This document shows positions 16,844 through 26,200 of a DNA stretch of 64,000 nt, one piece after another. This DNA is from PALSA-1296 sp037143335 (GTDB lineage Bacteria; Bacteroidota; Ignavibacteria; Palsa-1295): the NCBI GenBank assembly GCA_037143335.1, contig JBAWZA010000007.1:1-64000 (forward strand), in the 5' to 3' direction. The translations under genes and the position numbers were made by a program. The notes under the pieces were generated by a model. The model searched no databases. It was given only the letters and a program-made list of their open reading frames with translations, and was not told the origin of the DNA. Each line of letters begins with the position of its first letter. Positions within the stretch are counted from its first letter, which is position 1.

Positions 16844-19800
16844 TTACCTCAGAATCACAACCTGCCTTGTCTTTACGGTGCCATCCGAAGTCATCCGAAC
16901 AAAATATGCACCCGGTCGTAGCTCGCGAGCATCCCACAAAAGCTTATACGTCCCCTTCTTTCGTGGCTCATCAATAATCGTTGTGATTGCATCGCCGTGT
17001 GTATTGATGATATCAATTCGCAAGTTGCCATCCGAAGGTTTATCGAATTCGATTTTCGCAAACGTTGCGACGGGGTTCGGGTAAATTGGCGAGATATATG
17101 TTTCCGGTGGAAATAACAACGTATCCTGAAGCAGATACACTGTCTCACATGTCGAATCAAGACTGATTCTACCATTCGGAGCGAGCGACAAAATACATCC
17201 TGGTGGCACCGGGCTTCTGTCGAATGAGATATTATAGTTAATATCTATATCCTGATGGAAGTGAAGTGGGTTATCTTCCTTATTCAGAACTGATTTAAAT
17301 TTCAAATACACCAGCGGCGTATCAACATCCGGTCCTCCCCCTCTGAGGATAGAACCATCAAGAGTGTGATAACTATAGATTGAATGTCCTATTGAATCAG
17401 TATTTACATCCCACTCACCCCCAGCAGTCAAGGTATTCTCCTGAACCATTGTGTAGGGATCATCAAGTAAGTGTGACGGATCATAATCAATCGTCATCAC
17501 AAAACTCGGTGAACCAAATTTTTCGAGCGGAGTTCGAGCATAAATCGGGAAATATGTTTCCTCGGTTGGCAGTATATGAATATTTGATCGTGCCCAAAAA
17601 CTCGAAGTAAGTTGATCACCAAAAGCAGAGAGCGGTAGCGTCTGAGTAAAGCCTTTTGGTAGATCCAAACTGATTGTAGCCGTGGCAGAGCTTACGCCTG
17701 TTGCTGAGGGTGCGTAAGAAAGTTTTATCTCGCCTCGCGACTTCGGGTCAATGACTAACGGAATCGCGGTGATGAGGTTGAAATCCTGCGGATTGACGCC
17801 ACCTAATTTCAAATCCCATACTGTAACGGGGAAGTCGTTTGGATTATCAATGAAGAGGCTACTCGTTTGTTCAAGACATAAGAACACCGTATCAAATTTT
17901 GCATTCGTAAGTGTACTCTTCAAAATTGTCTTCACGCGCGCGATTAGGATCACACGACGAGATTGTCCTTGAGAATTAACGTCATACTCCGCTTGATAGT
18001 AACCATTCGCAAGTCCCGCTGGATCAAAACGAAGAATTACTTGAGCCGAAGACGCATTCAAACTCAGAAGATTATAAGCTTGCAATGAATACGGCGGTGT
18101 TGATTTCGGTAATCGTGGAGTTGGGATTGAGAATGACGGTATGCCTGCTATCGCATCCGATGATACGTTGAGTGGCGCTGTGCCTTTATTAAAAATATAA
18201 ACGAACGAGTCTTTCGCAGGATCAAGAGCTGCATCAAAAACTCCGAAATCAAGTGTATCAATATGCGAGATACCAACGGAGTCAGCGAATACTTGAGCAT
18301 TCGGCAAAATGCCTCTGCCATAAACATCCACTACATACGCACGTAAATGCTCGGTGACAGCATTGATCTTCGTGTGTTTGCGAACGTCTGGGTCAATCGT
18401 TTTGAATCGGATGGTCATCGAATCAATTGCACCAGGACCAATCGAGTGAGCAGGAGGAGTCTTCGGAGCAATAACTTCAAAATTTGCATCATCGCCAGTC
18501 CTTGTTGCAAAACCTTCAATCAAATAAGGGTCGCTCGAGATATTTTGCAAATAGACAGTGGTATCCCAATAATTTTTCGTGTATAAATATGTCCCAGGTG
18601 CGGCAGGCGGCGTATTCTCCGCCGTCATCACACGATCACCAAAATCTATCACAAGATCAACCGTCTTGAAAGGTGTAATTGTTTTTAACAATGTTCCACC
18701 AGGGTATGCGTAACTATCAACCGGACCTAAGGCATACACCGTGATACCGAAGGGCATCGTAGAGTAAATATTATGCGATCCTTGAGGAAGTGGAATCTGT
18801 GCATACACATATCTTGAACCAGGTATCGGCAAAAATGCAGCACTATAGGGAGGCGCCGTAATCTTCGTTCCATCAAGCATCATCGTTGCAGTCCCCCCCG
18901 GATCAGCGACGATATTCACATAATTTTTATCGAACGCAGAATTTTCATCCAACATGAATGTGTAGGCTGTGTCATATTGCTCTACCGGAAAAACTAAAGC
19001 GAGTGCAGGATCGCCGTTGGGTTTTCGTCCATTCCTATTGACGGAAACAATGCTCGTATGCATATACTGACCAACCAAGATCGGACTTGTCGCATGAATT
19101 GCAACTGGTGCTGTTAGTTGATCTATTTGGAAGAATTCACCAGCCTGGAGAGTCTTGCGCAATACCCCGTTGACCCGTATCTCATTTCCATCTTCAGACG
19201 AAACCACTCGAACGAGATCAGGTAGATCGGTACCGGCAAACCGGACAACCACTGCTGAATCTCCCCACGCACTCACAGGAGGCAATTGCTCTACTAAATG
19301 ATCCCGACTCATCAACGGAGGGTTATCTTGGTTCGTGTAGCCATGCGGAATCTCAGCGCGTACATGACCAGAGAGCACTGCAACCGGTTGATCGGCTTCG
19401 ATCAGAGAACCCGTAAGATCATTCGCTTCAACGTCAGTAGTACCTTCGACAAGGTACACATCACCTTTATACATCAGAAGCTTAATCGGCACGTTCGCTG
19501 GTTGCCCACCTTGGGTTATAGCTTTTGGTGTGATGGTTACATTCGTGGAATCAGTTACGCAGACAACCCAAAATTCACTCGGTGTTGCCCCACCACCGGC
19601 GAATCCTGATGGCCAAGAGGTCTGGTAACAGATGGCACGGTACTCAGTGCCAAGTACATCAACCGGCAACGCAAGGAATGCATCACTCGAAGCATCTTTA
19701 TGATTCATGCCATAGACTGTGATCTCTTGATCACTTGTCACATGTACTGCCATCCCCGGCATAATCTGCTCGCTTGTTGTTATCTCAACCGTCGGATCAC

Positions 19801-20104
19801 CGACATGCTGACCGTCGGGTAATTCTACAGTTGTAATCTTTCCTGCCTTAACAGCAACTTGTTTGTTGAATCCGAGTGCTTGAACTTCTACGGTAACATT
19901 TGCATCAACTTTACTTGTCAAGAATAGCGCGAAAAAATTTAGATACTCGTCAGAGCCTTGCCCTGTCTGTCTGCCATGATTCTCCGCGAATGCAACGTAG
20001 AACTCTTTGCCTTGATTATCTTTCTTTTGTGCTCGGAGATTTGTTGGGTTGATGGTTATCCCAAAAACAAGTAGAATCAGTATGATGCCGAGAGGGGTTT
20101 TCAT
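16844..20104 (-). CDS. Large T9SS-exported surface protein with IgGFc_binding-like domain
   Basis: A protein of 1086 residues. I start it at ATG 20104 because AAGGAAAC, a Shine-Dalgarno-like run, lies inside the seven codons that an earlier ATG (20125) would add; the 20104 start also gives a clean signal peptide (MKTPLGIILILLVFGITI...LRAQ). Residues about 33-480 resemble the IgGFc_binding domain (GKEFYVAFAENHG, TPSEFWVVCVTDSTNVTITP, DLTGSLIEADQPVAVLSGH). Next come ASH/choice-of-anchor-D-like beta modules (about 510-830), a cohesin-like module, and the T9SS type A tail (SPIYPNPVATFAKIEF...KTRQVVILR). The ligand is unknown; IgG binding by bacterial members should not be assumed. It is the third gene of a run of three surface proteins. 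Confidence 0.85.
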   Translation of the reverse strand: MKTPLGIILILLVFGITINPTNLRAQKKDNQGKEFYVAFAENHGRQTGQGSDEYLNFFALFLTSKVDANVTVEVQALGFNKQVAVKAGKITTVELPDGQHVGDPTVEITTSEQIMPGMAVHVTSDQEITVYGMNHKDASSDAFLALPVDVLGTEYRAICYQTSWPSGFAGGGATPSEFWVVCVTDSTNVTITPKAITQGGQPANVPIKLLMYKGDVYLVEGTTDVEANDLTGSLIEADQPVAVLSGHVRAEIPHGYTNQDNPPLMSRDHLVEQLPPVSAWGDSAVVVRFAGTDLPDLVRVVSSEDGNEIRVNGVLRKTLQAGEFFQIDQLTAPVAIHATSPILVGQYMHTSIVSVNRNGRKPNGDPALALVFPVEQYDTAYTFMLDENSAFDKNYVNIVADPGGTATMMLDGTKITAPPYSAAFLPIPGSRYVYAQIPLPQGSHNIYSTMPFGITVYALGPVDSYAYPGGTLLKTITPFKTVDLVIDFGDRVMTAENTPPAAPGTYLYTKNYWDTTVYLQNISSDPYLIEGFATRTGDDANFEVIAPKTPPAHSIGPGAIDSMTIRFKTIDPDVRKHTKINAVTEHLRAYVVDVYGRGILPNAQVFADSVGISHIDTLDFGVFDAALDPAKDSFVYIFNKGTAPLNVSSDAIAGIPSFSIPTPRLPKSTPPYSLQAYNLLSLNASSAQVILRFDPAGLANGYYQAEYDVNSQGQSRRVILIARVKTILKSTLTNAKFDTVFLCLEQTSSLFIDNPNDFPVTVWDLKLGGVNPQDFNLITAIPLVIDPKSRGEIKLSYAPSATGVSSATATISLDLPKGFTQTLPLSAFGDQLTSSFWARSNIHILPTEETYFPIYARTPLEKFGSPSFVMTIDYDPSHLLDDPYTMVQENTLTAGGEWDVNTDSIGHSIYSYHTLDGSILRGGGPDVDTPLVYLKFKSVLNKEDNPLHFHQDIDINYNISFDRSPVPPGCILSLAPNGRISLDSTCETVYLLQDTLLFPPETYISPIYPNPVATFAKIEFDKPSDGNLRIDIINTHGDAITTIIDEPRKKGTYKLLWDARELRPGAYFVRMTSDGTVKTRQVVILR

Positions 20105-20240
20105 GTGCTTTGTTTCCTTATTCAAGCATGATCATTTAGTGTTCTGCGATGTCCTTAATAAACGTAATTGTAGGCTGGAAGTTGCTGAATAATTGTAGAA
20201 AATTTGTCATAATTTCGTGCCTACCGCAACCATCAAAACG

Positions 20241-22529
20241 CTACCCTATGATTACAAGAGTTTTGTGAACGATTATATCCGAGTCGCCCACAGTATCTCG
20301 TGCATAGACTCGCAAGTAAAGAGTCCCTGAGACAGGGATTTGTTTCATGGGAATCTGAAAGGAACCGAAATCTGCGCCCGCCTTGAAACCCGACGATTCC
20401 GTTAATAAGACACCGTTTTGGTCATAAAGTTTCCATGATAATTCTGCCCCCTTGCGCGTCCTATACTCACAAGTAATCCCCTGCTCGGCTCGGGTTGCGG
20501 GAACTGGGTAGATTGAAGTAATCCGGAGAAACGGATTCTGATTGAGATAATAATTTCTTACCGTTACATCACCACACTCATCAGCATACTGAACCGTTGT
20601 AGAAGTCAGTGGCACAATCAACCCACACTTTTGCTTTGTATATCCAATGGAGATGACCGTAGAAGTATCTTCTGTGACGTATGCTTTGCAGAGTAGTGTG
20701 ATAACAAGCGAATCCTTCCCCACATCTGATGAAATATGTAAACCAGTACACGGGATGCTGTAGGTTAACGTTGGCTCATCCCACGACGGTTGGGGTTGTG
20801 GTGGGATATTATTCTTAGGTGATTCTTCCGTGAATGAATTTGACCTATCAACCCCGATGGGTCTGATCATTGCATTCGAAAAAACAATACGAAGAGTGTC
20901 AGTATCAATTTCTGTTTCCCCAAAGCGTTTGCCGCCAAGATGAATCGGCAAGCGGAACGGTGCATCGGTTGAACTTGGCTTCATCTTGGGCTTTGTTGCC
21001 GTCAGATATAGGAGATTCGCTTTGCGATTGAGTTCGAGTTCGAGCGTGTCATAGATGGCTACTGCGTCATCACCGCCAGTTGGCTCGATGAGAATAAATT
21101 TCGCAATCTGGTTGCCATTGCCTGAGTCCTGAGGAAAGCGGTAACGCAGATGCAAGACAAGATCAGAATTCGGACCGATGTAGAACGGGAATGTCAATCT
21201 CACCTTCACCCCATTATGAATTTGGTACTGATTTGAATCTGTATCCAAAAGCTCGAAACCACCTGAGCCGCCAGCGATGCGAAAATCCTGCAATAAAATT
21301 GGCACACGCGTGGGATTTGATACCGTGAATACAGTATCAATCGGTGTACATGTCCGTACTGTGTCGTAAAAAATCTTGTTGTTATGAGGTGACCTTGCGC
21401 GAACCTTCGCTTTCAAAATTAAGAGTGGCTTATTCCTCGAATCATTGTTGATGAAAACAGTGTCAATAAAATCACCTGCAAAATCAACTTTGAAGTTAAT
21501 CGAAAATGGAAATGTTGACTGTTCCGCTACATTCAACGGTCCCGTAGCTGCAGAAATAAAGAACAGTGTGTCGTGCGTGCTAGAAAATCCACTGAGTATG
21601 GCAGAGGCGGAACCACTATTGGTAATAGAACCAGGAAGCGAGACAATCGCTGGCGAAGAGGCAGGTGGATTTGAAATTACTCCAAAATCAAACACCATCG
21701 GCGAAGCCTCAATCCACGGTTCGACTGCTCGACCAATCAACGTATCATAATAACTCCGACCATCTGTGGATGTGATTCGAACCAGCGCGGTACGAACTCT
21801 TGAGTCCGTAACAGCGACAGGCGATGACGCAGTCGGCGCAAAGAATGCTTGGTAAGTTTTTACACTGTCAGGTCCTCTAAATTGTAACAACCACTTCGAG
21901 GGTTGCGCTTGTGGAAGCGATTGAGAAACAAGTCCGAAATCTTTTCCATCTAACGTATCAACGATAACTACTGAGGCGATTGTGGTTGTATCATCACCAG
22001 AATTACCTACGTTAATTGGGAGCGAAGATGTTGCACCTACCTTTACTTTCTTGAAGTCATAAAGTGAATCATGAACCACACAATCAATACCTATGCCTCT
22101 TATCGTGATACTCGTCGAAACGCCTTGCGCCGTTTGTATAGACAACATATCCTTGAAACTTCCTCGCTTCGTCGGATGAAAATGGACGACTGATTTTATA
22201 AATTCTCCGGGACGAGTAACGCTGATTTTTCCCGGGTCAGAAATAAATTGACCAGAGTGAATACTCTTGCTAAAAGACGAATCAACTAAATCAAAACTAT
22301 TGCCATTGGGCGAGCTGATGGTGAATGATGAATCAGAAGTCCTGCCAACATGCAGACGTTGGAAATCTATCGTATCAGGCGATACCTTAACACTCACCGC
22401 AACAGGCTGAAGCGTTACCTGCGAACGGAGCGAATTCGTTACGAGACTAAAAACTGTGCAAAGACAAATCAGGGCAAAAAGTACTGATCTGTGAGAACGA
22501 AGACTTGGTGTAGCTCGCTTTACTATCAT
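20241..22529 (-). CDS. Secreted choice-of-anchor/ASH-repeat protein with T9SS tail
   Basis: A 762-residue exported protein; signal peptide MIVKRATPSLRSHRS followed by VLFALICLCTVFSLVTNSLRSQ. It lacks the IgGFc_binding-like domain of its neighbours. It contains repeated Ig-like modules with the D-F-x-x-V/L-x-V-G pattern (PDTIDFQRLHVGRTSDSSF, YDFKKVKVGATSSLPINVG, PMVFDFGVISNPPAS). The tail ITSIYPVPATRAEQGITCEY...KTLVIIG is a slightly divergent T9SS type A sorting domain, with YPVPA in place of YPNP. It starts 83 bases after the stop of the 22613-24745 gene, on the same strand. It is probably a surface or adhesive protein; no enzymatic motif is visible. Confidence 0.8.
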   Translation of the reverse strand: MIVKRATPSLRSHRSVLFALICLCTVFSLVTNSLRSQVTLQPVAVSVKVSPDTIDFQRLHVGRTSDSSFTISSPNGNSFDLVDSSFSKSIHSGQFISDPGKISVTRPGEFIKSVVHFHPTKRGSFKDMLSIQTAQGVSTSITIRGIGIDCVVHDSLYDFKKVKVGATSSLPINVGNSGDDTTTIASVVIVDTLDGKDFGLVSQSLPQAQPSKWLLQFRGPDSVKTYQAFFAPTASSPVAVTDSRVRTALVRITSTDGRSYYDTLIGRAVEPWIEASPMVFDFGVISNPPASSPAIVSLPGSITNSGSASAILSGFSSTHDTLFFISAATGPLNVAEQSTFPFSINFKVDFAGDFIDTVFINNDSRNKPLLILKAKVRARSPHNNKIFYDTVRTCTPIDTVFTVSNPTRVPILLQDFRIAGGSGGFELLDTDSNQYQIHNGVKVRLTFPFYIGPNSDLVLHLRYRFPQDSGNGNQIAKFILIEPTGGDDAVAIYDTLELELNRKANLLYLTATKPKMKPSSTDAPFRLPIHLGGKRFGETEIDTDTLRIVFSNAMIRPIGVDRSNSFTEESPKNNIPPQPQPSWDEPTLTYSIPCTGLHISSDVGKDSLVITLLCKAYVTEDTSTVISIGYTKQKCGLIVPLTSTTVQYADECGDVTVRNYYLNQNPFLRITSIYPVPATRAEQGITCEYRTRKGAELSWKLYDQNGVLLTESSGFKAGADFGSFQIPMKQIPVSGTLYLRVYARDTVGDSDIIVHKTLVIIG

Positions 22530-22612
22530 CTAACATCAGAACTTCTCTCCGCAATCCGAAACGAAATTATGTTCATTCAGATCGCCCAAAGTTGGCATCG
22601 TTCCTCAGAAAT

Positions 22613-24745
22613 TTACTCAACGAGTAGCATACTCGAATGTTTTGTCAAACCGAGTTCAGGAGCGTTCAACTCAAGTGTATATGCTCCTGCAGGAAGCCCT
22701 TTCGTATCAACTTGGATGTACTCCTCTCCACTCTGACTTCTCGCGTCCATCACATTGCGGACAACTCTTCCAAGTAAATCGTAAATGCGAAGGCTTGCCT
22801 TCGAAGCAATGCCAAGATTAAAGTGAACACTTACCAAACCATTTGATGGATTCGGATAATGCTCAAGGAAGAGTCCGCCACTCTGTGCTTGACTTACGCC
22901 AGCTACGTTCTGTGGTTGAATGTTGAACGAAAAATCTACAGGTGTCAAATCTCTCCATTGAGCAGAGTGAGACCAAATACGAATATCGCCAATGATAGGC
23001 GCTGTTACAGGTTTTTCCGTTACAAGCTCCATAGCGTTCTCTGTTCCCATGTCCAGTGTTCCTATCTCATTAACAATATCTTCCTTGAAGTGTACGACGT
23101 TGCGTCCAGCGTTTTGGTGATACGTCACACTCATACTATCGAAATACACCTTTTCATTGAGGATGTTCCGAACAATCACACTCGGCGTAGCGGCAGGGTG
23201 TGTCCCATTCCCCGGTGCCGCTGGAACAGGTGGAGGGATAACTTGCCTGAATGCGGTTAAACCTCGATACAGAGCACCCGCAGTGTATCCATAGGAGATT
23301 ACGTCACCCCAGCCGTATGCAAGGATAATAAAATTTCCTGGACCTGTAATTCGTTTAATGCCACTGCTTTGTTTTACGGTTGTTACCCAATAGTTCTTTC
23401 CGCCCGTAAGTTGTGGTGCTTGTACATACTGTGATGCAGGAATCGCAGCGGCCCCAGCTATCGAGATATTTCCCTTCGCTGCTTCCTCAGCAAAAATAAT
23501 CAACCAATGCTCTGAATAGAGTTTCGAGTCGGGAATGAAATATGTGTAATCACTAAAAGCCTGATCAACGGGCGACAAAATTACCAGGAACGGATCGCCA
23601 GCTGGTGAGCTCGCCAGAGATGAGTGCGCAATCATCCCCACAAGGATTCGGTGTTGATCATCGCTTTCGATTGCCATCAACTGGGAAAGATCGTTTCCAT
23701 CGCTTGCTGTCGTATCACGAAATTCCCCAGCAGCAAATGGCTTTCCCCAAGGTATGCCATCTACTTTCACTATCGTCCCATTGTTTGAGGCTAAGACTCG
23801 AATGACATCTGCGGATGGGTGGTTTGGTGTACCAAAGTTTTTTGTAATGTATTTATACCCCCAAGTGGTGAGCGGTGGCATTGCTTCAGCCAAATGATCT
23901 CTACTCGATGAATTCCCACCAGCATGGGTAAACCCGATTGGACATTCTGAACGCGAGTGACCACCATAGACAACGACCTGCTTGTCTGATGTCACATGAG
24001 ATCCAGTAAGATCGGAAAGCGAAATACTTGTATCGGCAAGTACTTGGTAACACTCACCAGCGTTCAAAGTTATTTGGAATGCCTTTTTATGCTGACCGAC
24101 GGTCTGTACCTTCGGCGTAATAGTTACGTTAGTTCCATTTTCAAAGGCTGCAACACAAAACTCGGATGGCTGTGTTTGGCCAGGGAATGCAAATGGGCCA
24201 ATGTTCGAGGTTGGAAACGTCAGCACGTAATAATCGGTCGACGCTACTTGTTTAGGAAGAGCGACGAAGGCATCGGCAGTCTGATTTTTATTATTCAATC
24301 CATAACAAGTGATTGGATTATTAGAGCTTACTCTGAAAACTTTTTTGTCAACGACTTCGTCCGAGTTCAGTATGCCGTCGTCGGAATGTCCAACGATAAC
24401 AGGGTCGGTACTTACCCTCCATGTCACTGCACCATTTGGTGGGAGCCGAAATACCTTGTTAAGGTCTGGGAATGCATTGCAATTGATTGTAACAATTGCC
24501 GAATCCGCTGAGGCAGCGGCGATAAAAATATCCTGAAAATTCGACGCGTTACCGAAATCCCATTCAGGGTTTTCATTGCGCATAAAACAGACAAGAAACT
24601 CTTTGCCCGAATTCGTATTATTAATAGGCTTTCCTGTTCCTCCGCAATCCTGCGCTGAGGCAGTCGGTGATCCGAAGAGCGTCAGACCAAAGATGAAAAA
24701 TGCGACAGAAAGGGTGCGTGTTAGAATAATTACTCTTGATTTCAT
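22613..24745 (-). CDS. T9SS-exported IgGFc_binding-like surface protein
   Basis: A 710-residue protein. GAGGAG lies 5 bases before the ATG, which supports this start. Signal peptide: MKSRVIILTRTLSVAFFIFG...SAQ. The IgGFc_binding-like region fills residues about 45-480 (GKEFLVCFMRNEN, ITCYGLNNKNQTADAFVALP, QPSEFCVAAFENGTNVTITP, DLTGSHVTSDKQVVVYGGH), followed by a short beta module and the tail LEHYPNPSNGLVSVHFNLG...LVE. Architecture is that of the 16844 protein without the ASH repeats. It is the first gene of the three-gene run. An inverted repeat lies 40-100 bases upstream of its start. Confidence 0.85.
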   Translation of the reverse strand: MKSRVIILTRTLSVAFFIFGLTLFGSPTASAQDCGGTGKPINNTNSGKEFLVCFMRNENPEWDFGNASNFQDIFIAAASADSAIVTINCNAFPDLNKVFRLPPNGAVTWRVSTDPVIVGHSDDGILNSDEVVDKKVFRVSSNNPITCYGLNNKNQTADAFVALPKQVASTDYYVLTFPTSNIGPFAFPGQTQPSEFCVAAFENGTNVTITPKVQTVGQHKKAFQITLNAGECYQVLADTSISLSDLTGSHVTSDKQVVVYGGHSRSECPIGFTHAGGNSSSRDHLAEAMPPLTTWGYKYITKNFGTPNHPSADVIRVLASNNGTIVKVDGIPWGKPFAAGEFRDTTASDGNDLSQLMAIESDDQHRILVGMIAHSSLASSPAGDPFLVILSPVDQAFSDYTYFIPDSKLYSEHWLIIFAEEAAKGNISIAGAAAIPASQYVQAPQLTGGKNYWVTTVKQSSGIKRITGPGNFIILAYGWGDVISYGYTAGALYRGLTAFRQVIPPPVPAAPGNGTHPAATPSVIVRNILNEKVYFDSMSVTYHQNAGRNVVHFKEDIVNEIGTLDMGTENAMELVTEKPVTAPIIGDIRIWSHSAQWRDLTPVDFSFNIQPQNVAGVSQAQSGGLFLEHYPNPSNGLVSVHFNLGIASKASLRIYDLLGRVVRNVMDARSQSGEEYIQVDTKGLPAGAYTLELNAPELGLTKHSSMLLVE

Positions 24746-24787
24746 AGTATCTCCTCAAGTATTGAAGTTCACAAAATCTTTATGTAC

Positions 24788-24842
24788 GAAATCGGTTCGT
24801 GGATTAGCATGAATCGAAACGAATAGCAAACGAACCGGTTTC
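24788..24842. promoter_or_regulatory. Long inverted repeat upstream of a surface-protein gene
   Basis: GAAATCGGTTCGT (24788-24800) and ACGAACCGGTTTC (24830-24842) are reverse complements at 12 of 13 positions, separated by 29 bases that contain further GAAACGAA repeats. It lies between dtd (ending at 24894) and the start of the 22613-24745 gene, both on the minus strand. There is no T-run on either side, so a regulator-binding site or an mRNA leader structure is more likely than a terminator. Confidence 0.45.
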
Positions 24843-24893
24843 AAAATGTAGCGTTTCGTATTATCGGGGATAGTGCGAAACAGCCTCTATTTA

Positions 24894-25340
24894 TCAACAC
24901 TTATCCAGCCAAATTGTTACAGGTCCGTCATTAATAAGTTCAACGTCCATCATCGCCCCAAACCTCCCCTGAGCCACCCTTTCGGTGCCAAGAATCGTGA
25001 TACATTCATCAATAAAACGCTCGTAAAGCGATTTTGCCAGAGAAGGGTTAGCCGCTTGGGTATAATTCGGGCGATTCCCTTTGGCGGTATCGGCATAGAG
25101 TGTGAACTGGCTTACGATAAGCGCACTTCCGCCCGTCTGTAAAATATCAAGGTTCATCTTCCCATCGGAATCGTCAAAAATGCGAAGTTTGCAAGCTTTT
25201 GATGCCATCTTCTGAGCATCTTGCTCCGTATCTTCTGCGCCGATTCCAACAAAGATGAGGAAGCCAGCACCGATCTGACCAATCAGTTCGCTCTCAACGG
25301 AAACCGTTGCTCTCGTAACTCTTTGAATTAATAAGCGCAT
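24894..25340 (-). CDS. dtd: D-aminoacyl-tRNA deacylase
   Basis: It hydrolyses D-aminoacyl-tRNA (and Gly-tRNA-Ala in characterised enzymes), preventing D-amino acids from entering protein. At 148 residues it is standard. Motifs: MRLLIQRVTRATVSV at the N-terminus, SQFTLYADTAKGNRP (the SQFTL substrate motif), FGAMMDVELINDGPVTIWLD (the NxGPVT cross-subunit Gly-cisPro motif, here NDGPVT). It overlaps the upstream prmC by 13 bases and is the last gene of the glycosyltransferase-prmC-dtd operon. Confidence 0.96.
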   Translation of the reverse strand: MRLLIQRVTRATVSVESELIGQIGAGFLIFVGIGAEDTEQDAQKMASKACKLRIFDDSDGKMNLDILQTGGSALIVSQFTLYADTAKGNRPNYTQAANPSLAKSLYERFIDECITILGTERVAQGRFGAMMDVELINDGPVTIWLDKC

Positions 25341-26200
25341 GATGCTACGATAACTCTTTCAATGCCTTGAAGATCTTTTACCACTCGCAGAATTGTCAAC
25401 CCGCCTGATAAAAATATTTTTATAACTTCAGATGTTTGGCCAAATCCGATCTCCACCACGATTTTTCCGTCGTGTGTTAAAAGTTGTTTTGACAATTCCA
25501 CAATTCGTCTATAGAAAAGCAATCCATCGCCCTTATCGGTGAGTGCAATGTGTGGCTCAAAATCTCTGACATCCAGTTCAAGTGTGAGAATGTCAGTTGC
25601 CGGAATGTATGGGGGATTTGAAACGATCAGATCGAATGGCGTTGAACAATCGAAAGGAAAGCCTTGCGAAAAAATATCTTTTTGTTCGAAGGTGAGATTA
25701 CGAAGTCCGACTCGTACTTTATTTTTCTCCGCTAAGGCAAGCGCGTTCTCGCTTACATCAATTCCCAGAACATCAAAATTTTTATTCGACGACGCCAGAG
25801 CAAGAGCAATTGCGCCTGAACCTGTGCCGATGTCTAAGATTCGGATTTCACGAGTGAGCAGTTCATGGCATTCACGAATTGCTTCCTCTACAAGTATCTC
25901 GGTCTCAGGTCGTGGAATGAGCGCCGAAGGTGACGTGAATAGCCGCAGTCCGTAAAATTCTGTCTCGCCGATGATATGCTGGAGCGGTTCGTGTAAGCAT
26001 CTGCGTTGCATGAGTTTGTCGAACTCTGCCAACTCCTCTGCTCGAATACTATTTTCGAGAAAGGGATTTAGTTCGCTCCGATTCCAGAGTCCAAGAATAT
26101 GAAGTGCAAGAAAGTCGGCATTACTTTTCGCATCGCTGATCCCGTGCTGACTCAGAGAATTCGAAGCATCTGCGATTGCCTGTTTCCAAGTGATACTCAT
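25328..26200 (-). CDS. prmC: Peptide chain release factor N5-glutamine methyltransferase
   Basis: It methylates the GGQ glutamine of release factors RF1/RF2 using SAM. At 290 residues it has the helical N-terminal substrate domain (1-85) and a Rossmann SAM domain with LDIGTGSGAIALALA (122-136) and the catalytic NPPY (195-198) in IVSNPPYIP. PRPETE at 97-102 is also family-typical. It overlaps the upstream glycosyltransferase by 4 bases and the downstream dtd by 13 bases. Confidence 0.95.
   Translation of the reverse strand: MSITWKQAIADASNSLSQHGISDAKSNADFLALHILGLWNRSELNPFLENSIRAEELAEFDKLMQRRCLHEPLQHIIGETEFYGLRLFTSPSALIPRPETEILVEEAIRECHELLTREIRILDIGTGSGAIALALASSNKNFDVLGIDVSENALALAEKNKVRVGLRNLTFEQKDIFSQGFPFDCSTPFDLIVSNPPYIPATDILTLELDVRDFEPHIALTDKGDGLLFYRRIVELSKQLLTHDGKIVVEIGFGQTSEVIKIFLSGGLTILRVVKDLQGIERVIVASCAY

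Noticed and set aside
16844..24745. Mammalian-like IgG-binding function for the surface proteins
   Set aside because: The domain name comes from human FCGBP; sequence gives no evidence of IgG binding in bacteria, so only the fold-like match is reported.
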